Source: Siphonodentalium dalli (Eukaryota; Mollusca; Scaphopoda; Gadilida; Siphonodentaliidae). Taken from it: a stretch of DNA of 64,000 bases. The translations under genes were made by a program, and so were the position numbers. The notes beneath the pieces were generated by a model. It searched no databases. It was not told the DNA's origin and was given only the letters and a program-made list of their open reading frames with translations. Shown piece after piece: positions 9,929 through 21,518 of this stretch. Numbering within the stretch: the stretch's first letter is position 1; every line of letters starts with the position of its first letter. The stretch lies in the NCBI GenBank assembly GCA_032622095.1, contig CP136061.1:232866944-232930943 (forward strand), read 5' to 3'.

Positions 9929-10769
9929 TGTGTACATACACTCTTATGATTAATGTGTAGGTTTTCTACACACAATGTGTAGACCTGCTACACAATCATT
10001 ATTCGTTTTTTTATCTTAAATATATTTGTGTAGTATACGTGTAGTTTTATGTACGTACACAAATTGTGTAACAATTTTTACACAATAAATGCGTCAATTT
10101 CTACACATTTATACACAGCTGTGTACATAAAATCAACACATATCCCTTACACATTTTGTGTAGATTCTTACACATACAGATCGTAGACAAGAATGTAAGT
10201 TCAGTATTCCGAACTGTGGATATATAGTATTGATAACATATGGAGATTTATATGTTAAAACTTTCACGGCGTATATACAATGGTACGTAATATTTTGCTC
10301 TGTGATGTGTGAGTTTTCGTTTTAAATGAACAAACCAGGGTCGTGGCGTGGTTGCATAATATTAGTATTACAACAATCATATAAACGAGTCTAAGAGCAG
10401 TTTTCGCCATGCAAGTTTTAACAAATAAATTCTCATATATCATTAATACTATACGGTACCCACAAGTCGGAATTCTGAACTTAGATTCCTTGTCTACGAT
10501 CGCTGTAGATTGTATTCCAAAAAATATACTCAAACAATATGGCCGTCATGTATAGCAGACTATGAAACTGAAGGCACCTCAATGCGCATGCTCTACGTTC
10601 TTACCCAATTGTGTGTAACAAAATGTACACATTATGTGTAGAACGGCCCTTGGTCCATGCATTTGTATGTAAAACTACACATTGCTATGTGTATTAACCG
10701 GGTTTACACATTTGATGTGTAATCATTTCTACACATTAGTTATAAGCTAGAGTGTACGTACATGTACAC
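9929..10769. mobile_element. TGTGTA/TACACA-rich inverted-repeat element
   Basis: Two terminal blocks (about 9929-10180 and 10607-10769) consist of densely alternating TGTGTAG and CTACACA motifs and are inverted relative to each other. Both begin GTGTAC-TACACTC and pass through TAATGTGTAG. The 430-bp centre has no coding sequence. The ends are approximate and no target duplication was identified. Confidence 0.55.
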
Positions 10770-10872
10770 CCCTCCACATGTACACTCCCCCACCCCGGGC
10801 CACCGACTGTGCGTATCTAGTGTTATTCCTTGTGAAAGTGGAAAACAGAAAATTCCGGTCTGTTCATTCTTA

Positions 10873-11249
10873 AGGTCAATCCACACCGGACGCGAGCGCG
10901 CGACTATAACGGCCGTTTTCTGTCGTCCGTAGCAGTTCAAAGCGCGCGATTTTTATACTCACACCGCAAGCGACTGAATCGCTGACCACGAGGCGATCAC
11001 AGCAGTGATTTTATGCTTCGTCGATTTCTCGCTTAGTGGCAAACCAGCGGGATAATTGGGTCACTGTCAAATAGGATATTTATACGCGTGTATTCCTCCT
11101 ATATATTTGAAGGCGCTCGCGCCCACAGGTCCCAAGAATTTTTTTTTACCCCACCCCAATAGTACTTAATCCTTTCGGATTAAGTACTATTGGGGTGGGG
11201 TAAATTTTTGTTCTGGGGACCTGTGCTCGCGCCCGGTGTGGATTGACCC
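10873..11249. mobile_element. PIF/Harbinger-like MITE, copy 2
   Basis: Same family as 8820-9572. Left end AGGTCAATCCACACCGG, right end the complement, TTA on both sides (10870-10872, 11250-11252). It is interrupted near its right end by a 100-bp palindromic element. Confidence 0.85.
11125..11224. mobile_element. 100-bp full-palindrome element
   Basis: A nearly perfect hairpin running from ACAGGTCCC to the complementary end, with the centre at TAATCCTTTCGGATTA. It is flanked by an exact 10-bp duplication GCTCGCGCCC (11115-11124, 11225-11234) and lies inside the MITE at 10873-11249. Duplication length suggests a Mutator-like mechanism (inference). Confidence 0.85.
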
Positions 11250-11389
11250 TTAGACGTTTCAGAGATGCATTTGCTTCTGAAATGTGTTGTCAGAACAATG
11301 GCTTTGGAACTGATGGTTGGCGTGTTATGCTCGCAAAGGCTGCAGAACTTAACTTCACATAATTCGTAAACAGGACCTTTTTATCACTG

Positions 11390-11773
11390 TGTAGGAAATG
11401 TTACATCGGAAGTCGTTCTATCGCCGGTAATGTGATGGTTCTTGGCTGATTTGTTACGGTTCCTTATGATTAAAAATAATTATTTTCGGGACAAAGTCGC
11501 ACATAATTATAGATATCTTAATAATGGGTACGTTCCAGTGGTTTACTTGGAACAGTATGGTATATATAGTAAACCTTGATTCGCATCCGTGTTCTTCTAT
11601 GTTCGTGAACGGTAGGCTGCCAAGACCATATATATATATTTAGAGCACAATCCCATTGTTACCCCGATTGTTGGTAAAGCACACATTATCCCACGCACTG
11701 TAGGAACGGTTATATCGGAAGTCGTTCTATCGCCGTTTGTGATGGCTCAGGAATGATTTGTTACGGTTTCTGA
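11390..11773. repeat. Direct repeat, 308 bp apart
   Basis: About 75 bp around ATCGGAAGTCGTTCTATCGC occurs at 11390-11465 and 11698-11773. The rest of 11250-12020 shows nothing recognisable. Confidence 0.55.
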
Positions 11774-12021
11774 TGTTCCAAATTATACACTTTCGCGAAT
11801 TTTTGACAGTTAACGCGCAATTTTTGAGCCATCAAGGTGATAATTCGATTTATTTTTCCAGTCCCTCACAATTAATCTATATGGTCCCAAATAACATGAG
11901 AATAATGAAAATCACATTCTGCGAGTCATAACAACGACGAAAACCGCGAATTGTAATATCGCAGTGTGAACTGTGAAGACTGAATTTTGTTTCTAACAAA
12001 CCAATCATAATGGTCGACTGA

Positions 12022-12084
12022 TTCAAAATGGCCGCCACTTTGTTCAATATGGCCGCCACTTTGTTCAAAATGGCCGCCACTTTT
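12022..12084. repeat. 21-bp tandem repeat, three units
   Basis: Three successive 21-bp units around ATGGCCGCCACTTTGTTCA; the last one degenerates. Confidence 0.8.
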
Positions 12085-12193
12085 TAAAACAGTCAATGAC
12101 TGTGGGGTCGCTCACCAGACTGCAAAGACTGGGACTCTGGAGACCACAACAGTCAGAACGTTTCATAATCACTTTAAAAGAAGTAGATCTAAA

Positions 12194-12400
12194 CAGGATA
12201 TGTGGCTAGAGAGGTTTCATGTATGTAGATCGGTGAATATCCACCTTGAAATTACCAACTGTACACTACTGATCACCCCCTCCTCCAAATCAACAAGTCC
12301 CATCCCGACCGGGCTCCAGACTCCAAAGTCTTAGGTTGGAATTTGACAACCGACATCTCAAACTTTCTCAATTGTTGGAAATTTCCAATCTCACAAGTGC
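12194..12400. mobile_element. Fragment of the hAT-like element
   Basis: Begins CAGGATATGTGGCTAGAGAGG, a diverged copy of the terminus of the 773-1816 element. TTGGAAATTTCCAA follows, also found there. The right end is lost. Confidence 0.5.
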
Positions 12401-13563
12401 CTTTTTATAAAACCATTTAGACATGTTTGAAGCCCAATTATCCATGGACCCAAAACACCAACATGTATGTCAGATTAATCAGTCAGTTAGTTCCAAGGTA
12501 GATGTTTTAATGAATTTGGTATTTCAATGATTTTATTAGACACAAAAGTGTTAACTCCCCATAGCCCCGTCATTTCTTAACAGGTTGACCTCATGTTAAC
12601 AAATCTGAATCTCAGTCACTAAAGGATCCTCTATACTATATGTAAGCTAAATAGTCCAATCCCTCTTGAGAAGACATTTTAAGAATTACTATAGAGACAT
12701 ACAGTTATGTCCCTGGTCCCATCCTATTTAACCTGGTGACCCAATCTGAATAAATTAGAATCCCAGACACCAAAGAACCCTTCATACTAAATATCAGTAA
12801 AATAGACCTGATGGTCCTTGTGAAGGAAGCATATTAAGAGGGAAACTGTCCTTCGCTTGGCCCCTATTTGACCAGGTGACCCCATTTAAAAAAATCTGAA
12901 TTGCAGTCAAACAAGAACATTCCATGCTAATAAGCCAACTAGTTCTTGGCTCTTGCAAACATATTTTAAGAATTACTATGTGGTGAAATAGTTATTCGAC
13001 TTTGTGATCCCATTTTCACAAATCTGTCACCCAAGGTAATTTCATACCAAATATAAGCAATATAGGCCATTTGATTCTTGCATAGAAGACATATAATGAA
13101 TTACTATGGAGAGAAAGAGTAATGTAGCTGGCCTTGCACCTACTTGACCTGGTGACCCTGATTGAACAAATCTTAATCACACATCACCAAAGGACCCTCA
13201 ATATTAAATATGAGCTAAATAGAGCTGGTTGTTCTTTCAAAGAACACTTGTCAAGTTTGCCAAATATGTTCTAGTGAAGTGGTGGATGTGGGAGTGTCAA
13301 ATGTCCTGTTGAAAGATTTGAACAATATATATGATAGATTGTTGTTGTAATTGGGAACTAATGACCTCCAGCACATCTCCAGGGAATGTTTATAAAAATG
13401 TCAGATTTCACTTGACATGTGTAGGCATACCCCGCATACAGTTAGAGCCAAAGTAAATGCTTCTTAATAATGATTCTCTATCAAGAATTTGAGTAAATAT
13501 TATTTTTGGGACCAGGGTGGCAGAAGCAGTGAACTTGAGTAAAAGGCCAGGGGGCCCTGACTT

Positions 13564-13600
<37 letters not shown>

Positions 13601-13990
13601 GACCATGGAGTTAAAAAATAAAATATTTTTTGGAGTTATGTCCCTGGCCCCGCCCACATTTGACCCAGTGACCTCATTTGAACAGATCTGAACCCCAGTC
13701 ACCCAAGGATCCTTCATACCAAATATGAACCCATTTGGCCTGATGGTATTTGAGAAGATGTTGAAAAGAATTACTATGGAGGGAAAGAGTTATGGCCCTG
13801 ACTTCGCAACTATTTGACCCAGTGACCTCATTTGAACAAATATGAATGTGAGTTACCTAGGGAACATCCACACCAAATATGAACCCATTCGGTCTTATGG
13901 TTCCAGAGGAGAAGAAGTTTAAAGAATTGTTGACGGACGGACAGATGGACGGACGATGAGTGATGACTATAGCTCTACCGGAGACTTCAT
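12400..13990. repeat. Degenerate tandem-core repeat element, family 1
   Basis: About ten diverged units of roughly 130-160 bp recur around TGACCTCATTTGAACAAATC, CCAAATATGAACCCAT and AGAATTACTATGGAGGGAAAG. The array ends in a GACGGACGGACAGATGG microsatellite followed by GACTATAGCTCTACCGGAGAC. The same end occurs at 16500-16925. Non-coding. Confidence 0.7.
13567..13597. repeat. (TA)n microsatellite
   Basis: About 15 TA dinucleotides inside the family 1 tandem array. Confidence 0.95.
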
Positions 13991-14008
13991 CTCAGGTGAG
14001 GTAAAAAC

Positions 14009-14581
14009 TTGCCGTTTTCAACTCGTACTCAACGTATACAACGAACGTCACTTCCAGTCCTTATTCGAAATTGGCCGGCGCCCAGAGGGGCTGAAATTGA
14101 AATTCTCGACCCTTTGACTGTTAGGTCCCCTCTGGGTGGCGGCAAATTTGGATCGGTGCGTAATAATATTCGCTTTTTAAGTGTTCCCGAACTACATTTC
14201 TACGAACAGTATAATTGTCCGCGAAAGACGCATTGGAGAAATGAAAATTCCAAGTTTGAACCCGATGTTTGGGTCCCAAACAAAAACAGGCAATTTGCAT
14301 GGCATAGAACAAGACAATCAATGACTGTGGGTCGCTCACCAGAGTGTAAAGACGGATACGACTGGGACTCTGAAGACTACAATAGTCAGTACTTGTTGAA
14401 CGGTGGGAGGGGATATCGGGTGTACACCTTGAAATTTCTAACTGCACGTCCATCCCCTCCCCCAATAGATCATTGCCCATTACCTCCCAACTGTACCAAA
14501 CTAAATTACAACTGGTACTTCAAGATCTCCAACTTTTATCTTGCTGATAATACCGGTATATATCAAAATTATTACATGTAA
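14009..14581 (+). CDS. Hypothetical ORF, doubtful
   Basis: Open for about 190 codons but begins without an ATG, straight out of the repeat to its left. The translation (for example FEPDVWVPNKNRQFAWHR and DGYDWDSEDYNSQYLL) matches no family I know. About 70 bp around 14318-14390 reappear, diverged, at 12085-12150 (CAATGACTGTGGG, CGCTCACCAGA). It may be a repeat-embedded gene remnant or an open stretch of a repeat. Confidence 0.25.
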   Translation: MPFSTRTQRIQRTSLPVLIRNWPAPRGAEIEILDPLTVRSPLGGGKFGSVRNNIRFLSVPELHFYEQYNCPRKTHWRNENSKFEPDVWVPNKNRQFAWHRTRQSMTVGRSPECKDGYDWDSEDYNSQYLLNGGRGYRVYTLKFLTARPSPPPIDHCPLPPNCTKLNYNWYFKISNFYLADNTGIYQNYYM

Positions 14582-15284
14582 TATAGAATCTATATACAAG
14601 TAGCAGACATGAATTTATAACATAGACAGGGTGGTACGGTAGTGTTAAATCTCCTATCTCTGCTCTCTCCTGTTTGAACCAAATGTAAATCCCAATCTAA
14701 TAGATCCATTGATCTAGTAATCTCAAATTGTATACATTTATTATAGAAGTTGAACTGAGTTCATTTTCATTTCCACGAAACCATCATCATACTAAATAAG
14801 ACACAACATTATCACATAAGAAAAGAAGTCAATAGCCTACATAAACATAATATAACACGTGCCTGTACAACTGCATAGAACACAGCACATGGGAATTAAT
14901 CTAATTTAAATTGATATGAATGACACAAATAAACTTCTGTTATTTGTTTATCAAACGCTGTAAGATAAGATAAGATCTCATTTCATGCAAAAGAGTCATT
15001 AGAGAGAATGGCAGGCAGACAAGCTTTATATTGTTAGTGAAAGAGATTACTTCCAAATAATATTGTGGCATTAGGAATGTGAAAGAACAACATTTGTAAC
15101 AGGGGTACATATACTTACTTTGACAGCTCAATTGGCAAGGGTAACAATCTGTCTGTTCGTGATTTTTCTCCCAGACCCATGGACCACTTTCAACTAAATT
15201 TTGTGGTATGCGTCGATGTACCCTGGCAGATGTTATAATGTGGTTAGTTTTTCAAAATTAAATAAAAAAATTAACAAGAGCACG
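14582..15284. other. No gene recognised
   Basis: AT-rich sequence with no coding or clear repeat structure. Confidence 0.5.
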
Positions 15285-16435
15285 CCATCGGGGCGTGGCA
15301 TTATATGCCCATTTCTGGAGGAGAGTGGGGCAAGGTTTAATTCATTTGACTGAAAAATTCACATACCAATTTTTTTTATCAATCAGAAACCTCAAAATAT
15401 AAACATTTTAAGTTGAAATTAATATACCTTGTTACCAGTGAGAAATAACCACATCAACAATCATTCCATCCAATCCAAACAAGTTTATGGTATGAATAGT
15501 ATACTTCCGAAACACCGCAATGCACATTTTCCTTGTTTGTAAAGATTAAGTCAATACATGAACTATAATCTGTAGTGGATTTCGATAAAATCTGATGAAA
15601 TCCTTTGGCAACAAGAGAGTTTTGTAGAGAATGTTTATTTGAACTTGATATGTGTACCAAATTTGGTTCAGTTAACTCGATTCAATCTAAATTTATCATC
15701 TGGAAACCGCATATCAGGTAAAATCTAAGTCGAAAAAGGGGCATAACTCAAGTCAAAATCATGCGGACGAAACCCATATTCGAACTTGATCTGTATTTTG
15801 GGGAGGTAAACTACTATACCAAATTTGGTTCAGTTCACTTGATTCAATCTAAAGTTATCATCTGGAAACCGCTAATCAGGTAAAATATAAGTCGAAAAAG
15901 GGACATAACTCAGTCAAAATCATGCGGACAAAACCCATATTTGAACTTGATCTGTATTTTATGGTGGTAAACTAATATACCAAATTTGGTTCAGTTCACT
16001 TGATTCAATCTAGTTATCATCCGGAAACCGCAAATCAGGTAAAATCTAAGTCGAAAAAGGAACATAACTCAGTCAAAATCATGCGGACGAAACCCATATA
16101 CAAACTTGATCTGTATTTTGTGGTGGTAAACTAACATACCAAATTTGGTTCAGTTCACTCGATTCAATCTAAAGTTATCATCCGGAAACCGCAAATCAGT
16201 TAAAATCTAAGTCGAAAAAGGGGCATAACTCAGTCAAAATCATGCGGACGAAACCCATATTCGAACTTGATCTGTATTTTGGTGTGGTAAACTAACATAC
16301 CAAATGTGGTTCAGTTCACTCGATCCAATCGAAGTTATCATCTGGAAACCAAAAGCGGATGGACAACGGACAGACGGACAACCCATTTACATAACACGAC
16401 CGTTTTTTTTCTTCAAACGGGCTTAAAAAAAATCA
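15285..16435. repeat. Tandem-core repeat element, family 2
   Basis: Starts CAAGAGCACGCCATCGGGGC. It contains about four units of roughly 190 bp (GCATAACTCAGTCAAAATC, CCCATATTCGAACTTGATC, CCAAATTTGGTTCAGTTCAC, AAAGTTATCATCTGGAAACC) and ends in a GGACAGACGGACA microsatellite and a hairpin CCGTTTTTTTTCTTCAAACGG. Other copies lie at 27170, 36005 and 43305. Confidence 0.8.
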
Positions 16436-16499
16436 TATAACAAAAAAACATTTAATAGAAATTTTTTTTAATGTGTTTTTTTTTAGTTAAATTAAGCAA

Positions 16500-16925
16500 G
16501 GAGTTAAATCTAAGAAACCATTGTTTTGTCCCTGGTTCCGCCCACATTTGACCCAGTGACCTCATGAACAAATCTGAACCACAGTCACCCAAGGACCCTT
16601 CATACCAAATATGAACCCAATCGACCTGATAGTACATGAGAAGAAGTCGTTTTAAGAATTACTATGGAGGGAAAGTGTTATGGCCCTGGCTTCGCTACTA
16701 TCTGACGTGGTGACCTCATTTTAACAAATATGAATACCAGTCACCTAGGGAACATCCACACCAATTATGAACCCATGCTGTCCTATTGATCTAAAGAAGA
16801 CATTCAAAGAATTGTTGACAGATGGATGGATGGCTAGACAGATGGATGGACGGCTAGATGGATGGATGGATGGATGGACGAGGAGTAGCGACTATAGCTC
16901 CACCGGAGACTTCGTCTCAGCTTAA
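16500..16925. repeat. Tandem-core repeat, family 1, shorter copy
   Basis: Two diverged units of the 12400-13990 family, then a GATGGATGGATGG microsatellite (about 16818-16880) and the same terminal GACTATAGCTCCACCGGAGAC. Confidence 0.7.
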
Positions 16926-17687
16926 TTTTCTGTTATACTAGACAGCTATACTCTTATTTCTTAATATACCTGTTGGATTATGTAGATTATTGGGTTTAAA
17001 ATGTTTGATACACAAAACTTTATTCAGAAAAAATTGCAGAAATCGTTCGAATAAATATCCTGTAAAGAACCGTAACAGCAGTGATTGCATTGCAATAGAA
17101 ACGTAACACTCATAAGTTGTGATTGTGAGACTAATGCTAAATTATCAACCCATATCACTGCCCATATCGGGATATTTTCTCTCCTATTTTACAGATAACA
17201 CAGGTGGTATACTTTATACTCAGTGTTCGACTTCAGAATGAGTTTCATACTCGACATGTCACCGAAAACAAAGGCATTACGTTTGCATGGATTGATTTTC
17301 AGTGATTACATGTTGATAATTACATGTTAACTTGCTATGTCCGAATTAATTGTTGTCTAAAGTTCGGGTTTCGGTAAAACGGCACTTATGCAGCATCTGT
17401 TCATTCAGGAATGTTTTATGATAACGTAATATGCTATGTGACAGTAATTGTAGAATATGACTGTCGATTATAGTGCAGCAATTGTAACAATGCAATACGA
17501 TGATACAGAAAATGATAAACAGTGAATTTATATAAGAGGTTATTAATTGTTGAAAAAAAAACATTTTTATGCACAATTTTACATAAAGGCAACTTGTTAC
17601 ATAGACACAATATAAATTATTCTAAGAAATTTCACGTAAACATAGTAACACATAATAAAAAATAAAAACAAAATCAGCAGTAAAATA
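16926..17687. other. No gene recognised
   Basis: AT-rich, non-coding, no clear repeats. Confidence 0.5.
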
Positions 17688-17976
17688 CATTAATGCCCTA
17701 AATAATCGACTCCTTAACCACAGCAGAATTATGGGTAATTTTCCAGGATTTAGTCAGAAATATGGCTTGTTGCCATTCATCGGAAAGCTCTCAGAACCAC
17801 AGCAGAATTATGGGTAATTTTTCAAGATTTAGTCGGAAATATGGCTTGTTGCCATTCATTCATTCATCAGTGAGAGCTTTCTGATGAATGGCAACAAGCC
17901 ATATTTCCGACTAAATCCTGAAAAATTACCCATAATTCTGCTGTGGTTAAGGAGTCGATTATTTAGGGCATTACTG
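17688..17976. mobile_element. Palindromic pogo/mariner-like MITE, arm-duplicated copy
   Basis: Flanked by TA (17686-17687, 17977-17978). Termini CA(T/G)TAATGCCC / GGGCATTACTG. The arms fold into a hairpin around GATTTAGTCGGAAATATGGC. The left arm is present twice in tandem (about 17707-17793 and 17794-17880), unlike the 213-bp standard copies. The superfamily is inferred from TA flanks and CAGTAATG-type ends. Confidence 0.75.
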
Positions 17977-18153
17977 TATATATATATATATATATATTAT
18001 AGAGGTTTGACTATATCCCTAATCGAGAAATATGGAAGTTTATTTACAAAGTTGTTGGCTGTTCAGAGTGAACCTTCATCAAATTATATTATAATTGAAG
18101 TAACAACCAGCAGTGAGCACACACATATAGGTACCAGCCTTATTAATCGTGAG

Positions 18154-18572
18154 CAGGCCTGAAAATATGGTGCCGGACATTTGCAGAATGAGGTCCCCAG
18201 AGGGTGAATTTAGTGACTACCCCACACAGTGGGCTAGAGTCACCAAATTCATCATCTGGGAGACCTAGACTCTTATTTAATTTACCAGATGGCGATGTGC
18301 ACCCATTGGGCACCGCGATTATGCATTGTGTTGTCTGCCAATTTGGGGATATAGAGAATCTAAACTAGAAAAAGAAAAAGAAACTTTCTAAAGTTTCGAA
18401 AAAAACTTGTTAATTTGAGAATAAAGATACTTTTCCAGAGAAGATGAGGCCAGAATGAGGTCGCCAGATGGGTGAATTTAGTGATGCTAGCCTGCTGTGT
18501 GGGGGTAGCATCACTAAATTCACCCTCTATGGACCTCACTCTACAAATGTGCGGCACCATATTTTCAGGCCC
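18154..18572. mobile_element. Inverted-repeat MITE, GAATGAGGTC family
   Basis: The ends are inverted copies beginning GCCTGAAAATATGGTGCCG and continuing into ACATTTGCAGAATGAGGTC. Each end carries a small palindrome around GGTGAATTTAGTGA. Related copies lie at 21519-22516 and 43795-44750. The target duplication is unclear. Confidence 0.6.
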
Positions 18573-18934
18573 GATCTTGAGGATCTATTTACTGGTTACC
18601 CTCACACTTATCAGCTGCCTTATTATTTATTTGTCGTAATCCCACATATTTTGTTCACACATTCTGTTTTTGTTGTTACTTCATTAATATTATCATCTGA
18701 AGAATGTTAGCTATGAGCTAAAATTCCTGGGCTCGTATTCACCAACTTGGTTTATTTTATAAACAGCATAGTTTATTTCATAGAGGCTGAAAAACACAAA
18801 GTAGCATCACTAGCGTTTACAATGCACACTGTTTATATGATCAACTCAAGGTATCAGATTTGCTTTGTCAATAGATACCATCTGATGACTATATTGTGAA
18901 TATTCATTGGATACAATCCCCACGCATAGAGGTA
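18573..18934. other. No gene recognised
   Basis: Non-coding, nothing recognisable. Confidence 0.5.
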
Positions 18935-19147
18935 TAGTAATGCCCTAAATAATTGGTTTCTTAACTGCAACATAATTATGGGTAACTTTTCAGGATTTAG
19001 TCGGAAATATGGCTTGTTGCCATTCATCGGAAAGCTCTCCCCGTGAGCTTTCCGATGAATGGCAAGAAGCCATATTTCCGACTAAATTCTGAAAAGTTAC
19101 CCATAATTCTGCTGCGGTTAAGGAGTCGATTAATTAGAGCATAGCTG
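18935..19147. mobile_element. Palindromic pogo/mariner-like MITE
   Basis: 213 bp, TA on both sides (18933-18934, 19148-19149), near-perfect hairpin of the TAATGCCCTAAATAAT family. Confidence 0.85.
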
Positions 19148-19149
19148 TA

Positions 19150-19387
19150 TATGGGTATAGAGATTCAGAGACTCAGACTGAATCTCTATGGGGAATGATT
19201 TTTTATGATCTAACAGAAATATACCAATCATTCCTTTCATCAGTGGTGTTGTTGTGCCATGACCATCCCACAGTTGCTCAGGATTGAAATGAACCAAACA
19301 TGTATTGTTATACGCTTCAAGACTTATGTAATGGGTGCACCATGGTCGATCTATATGATCACCATCCATTCCCTTGATTGGATAATC
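19150..19387 (-). pseudogene. Unidentified coding-like fragment
   Basis: An open minus-strand stretch with coding-like codons reads GMDGDHIDRPWCTHYISLEA then LVHFNPEQLWDGHG and MIGIFLLDHKKS. It is bounded upstream by an in-frame TAG that could be an acceptor (GATATAG at 19388) and downstream by the MITE at 18935-19147. No family recognised; possibly a relict exon. Confidence 0.3.
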
Positions 19388-19863
19388 CTATATCACAGCA
19401 ATGTCTTCCCCTCGACCACAACAGATAGTTCTGCATTGAGCCTCGCCTATCATAAACCACCTAGACTAAATATAAAACCAGTTGGTAAATACGAGCGCTG
19501 GGTGTTGAATGGTGCGATATTCCATAGCTATACTGATCGCGTCAAACCTATATCAATAATATAAATGAGTTTCATGGAATGTATATCTGAAGTTTTGGAA
19601 AAATTCCTCATTCTATCACCTGTCAAGCGAAAATGCCATTTTTTATCCAGAATGTTCTCAAAACAACCAAGCATTTCTCTGACCTTATGGAAAACTGATT
19701 AATCATGTTCGCAATTTATTAAAATAAGTTACAAATTCTCCATTATTTACGTCTGTACTCATGACAGACTTATGCAATTTCAGCTCACACCTTTTACCTT
19801 TCTGATAATAACATATATTTGCAGAATTCTCACTCTACATGGAATAGTGTTATATGACATTAT

Positions 19864-20007
19864 ATAAATATTGCACGGCTTGGAGGTGACTATGCCAAAA
19901 TAGTGGTCCGAGGGGAGGAATAGTCCCCGAGCCGGAGGCGAGGGGACTATTCCTCCACCGAGGACCACTATTTTGGCATAGTCACCGACAAGCTGTGCAA
20001 TATTTAT
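19864..20007. repeat. 144-bp palindrome
   Basis: Long hairpin from ATAAATATTGCAC through GGTGACTATGCCAAAATAG to a GC-rich loop around GAGCCGGAGGC, then the complement. It may be the left arm of a larger element, since diverged arm motifs (GATAGTCACGTGAGATAAAA) recur near 20700. Confidence 0.75.
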
Positions 20008-20967
20008 TATATTTTATCGAACGTTTTTCATTCTGTCCCAGGACCCATAATGTCAACAGTTCACAATCATCTATATATTCCCTTTTCATTGCAGAACGAT
20101 TCAATATTTCCAGTGCAAAGTTTTGTTGTTTCTTTTTTTTTTTCTTGTCAAATTTTCTTCAATAAATTGCCCGGCTTATAATTGGGCAAATCTTAAATTT
20201 TCTTCCTCGATAATTATTAACAATGGAAAGCAGACGTCGTTGTTGTTGTTAAACAATGACATCAGTTCAAAACAATACTTTTTTTTACCAAAAACAAAGT
20301 GAAGATTCGTTCAGAAAATTTAGTACCGCGAACTGAGGAAATAGACAAAAATATAGAAGCGATATTGTGATCAGCGGAGAAAGGAACATGATAAATCGCC
20401 ACATCAAACATGGGTAAAACATCACAAATAACATAAAGAAATTGCTTACGATAATTTATTGTGCTCTAGTTTTCGATTACAAAGACATTTCGGATAAAAA
20501 TATGTTGAACTTTCGCAGCGAGACGGAGATGACTTTCAAATTACCTCCCCGGAATAGTGGGCATGCTAAAAATAGATTTCTGGATTTTCCAAGCGATAGT
20601 GGGTGTGCTAAAATTAGGAGGCCCACTATGGCTTCGTGGACGACACTATCGATAATAGTGAATGTCAATCAACCAATCACAAGCGTGGATAAGGCTTAGA
20701 TAGTCACGTGAGATAAAATATTATACAATTATCAAGACCTCGATGAATGTTGACTTCCTCGGGTTGACAATTCCTTGTGTAAACTTCAAAACAATGCGAT
20801 AACTTTATTATTATATGAAACCACAGAAATATATAGTTGACCTCAAACTTAAAATCTGGTTATAGCAATTTTACTGGCCAGCTAATTTTGAAACTCGGAA
20901 ACCCCATTCTATGTAAAAGAGCAAAGAGGTCTGCAGAATCTTATGATAACCTCTTGTGAATATAACG
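20008..20967. other. Non-coding, possible remainder of a palindromic element
   Basis: No gene. Around 20545-20715 fragments such as ATAGTGGGCATGCTAAAA suggest decayed repeat sequence. Confidence 0.4.
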
Positions 20968-21342
20968 TTAAAGGTACACAATGCGATTTGATGGTTCCCA
21001 TATCAACACATTCCAACAACAACAACATTTCTTCAAATGACACTTTAGTTATCAGAATGGATTAACTACCAAAAACATAATGCTAAAAATAATGTAAACT
21101 CTAGTATAAAATTATCAACATTTTGTTAATTGCAATTTGGCATCAAGAGTATGTTGGTCGGCTCGTCGTATATTTACTAGGCCCGCCAAATATTCCAGCT
21201 GGTGAAAAAAAAGATTTGAAAAATTTATATCTAATAACTCTGAGCTTTGATGGGTGGGTTCGATTCGATTCAAATATTTTTTACCCCCAAAGCCAAAGAA
21301 ATAGTAATATAGAAGCCTTAATTTGGATTATGTATTTTTAAC
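20968..21342. mobile_element. TTAAAGGTAC-family MITE, copy 1
   Basis: Begins TTAAAGGTACACAATGCGATT and ends with an inverted, diverged counterpart near 21342. It shares CCAACAACAACAACATTTC, TTAGTTATCAGAATGGATTA and GGGTGGGTTCGA with the copies at 55450, 59631 and 60043. Confidence 0.65.
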
Positions 21343-21518
21343 CTTCCAATTTTCAAATAGACGAGAAGTGAACATCGTTCAATGAATGTTTTTTATGTGC
21401 TATATAGTCATTAGAATGGGATTTTGGGAGGTGAATTTATAGTCATATAATAACAAAAGTTTTCGCTGGCAACATCGTGGAGACATCCAACTGTGATCCA
21501 AGTATCACATCTCCAAGT

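Noticed and set aside
15300-16435. The ~190-bp repeat array as a CRISPR-like or satellite array
   Set aside because: Units are contiguous and diverged with no spacers, and copies occur at several sites with a common tail. They are interspersed eukaryotic repeats.
17884-18162. ORFs of 60-170 codons over 17.9, 23.1-23.6 and 18.5 kb
   Set aside because: They lie across palindromic MITE arms and produce the same peptides from different copies.
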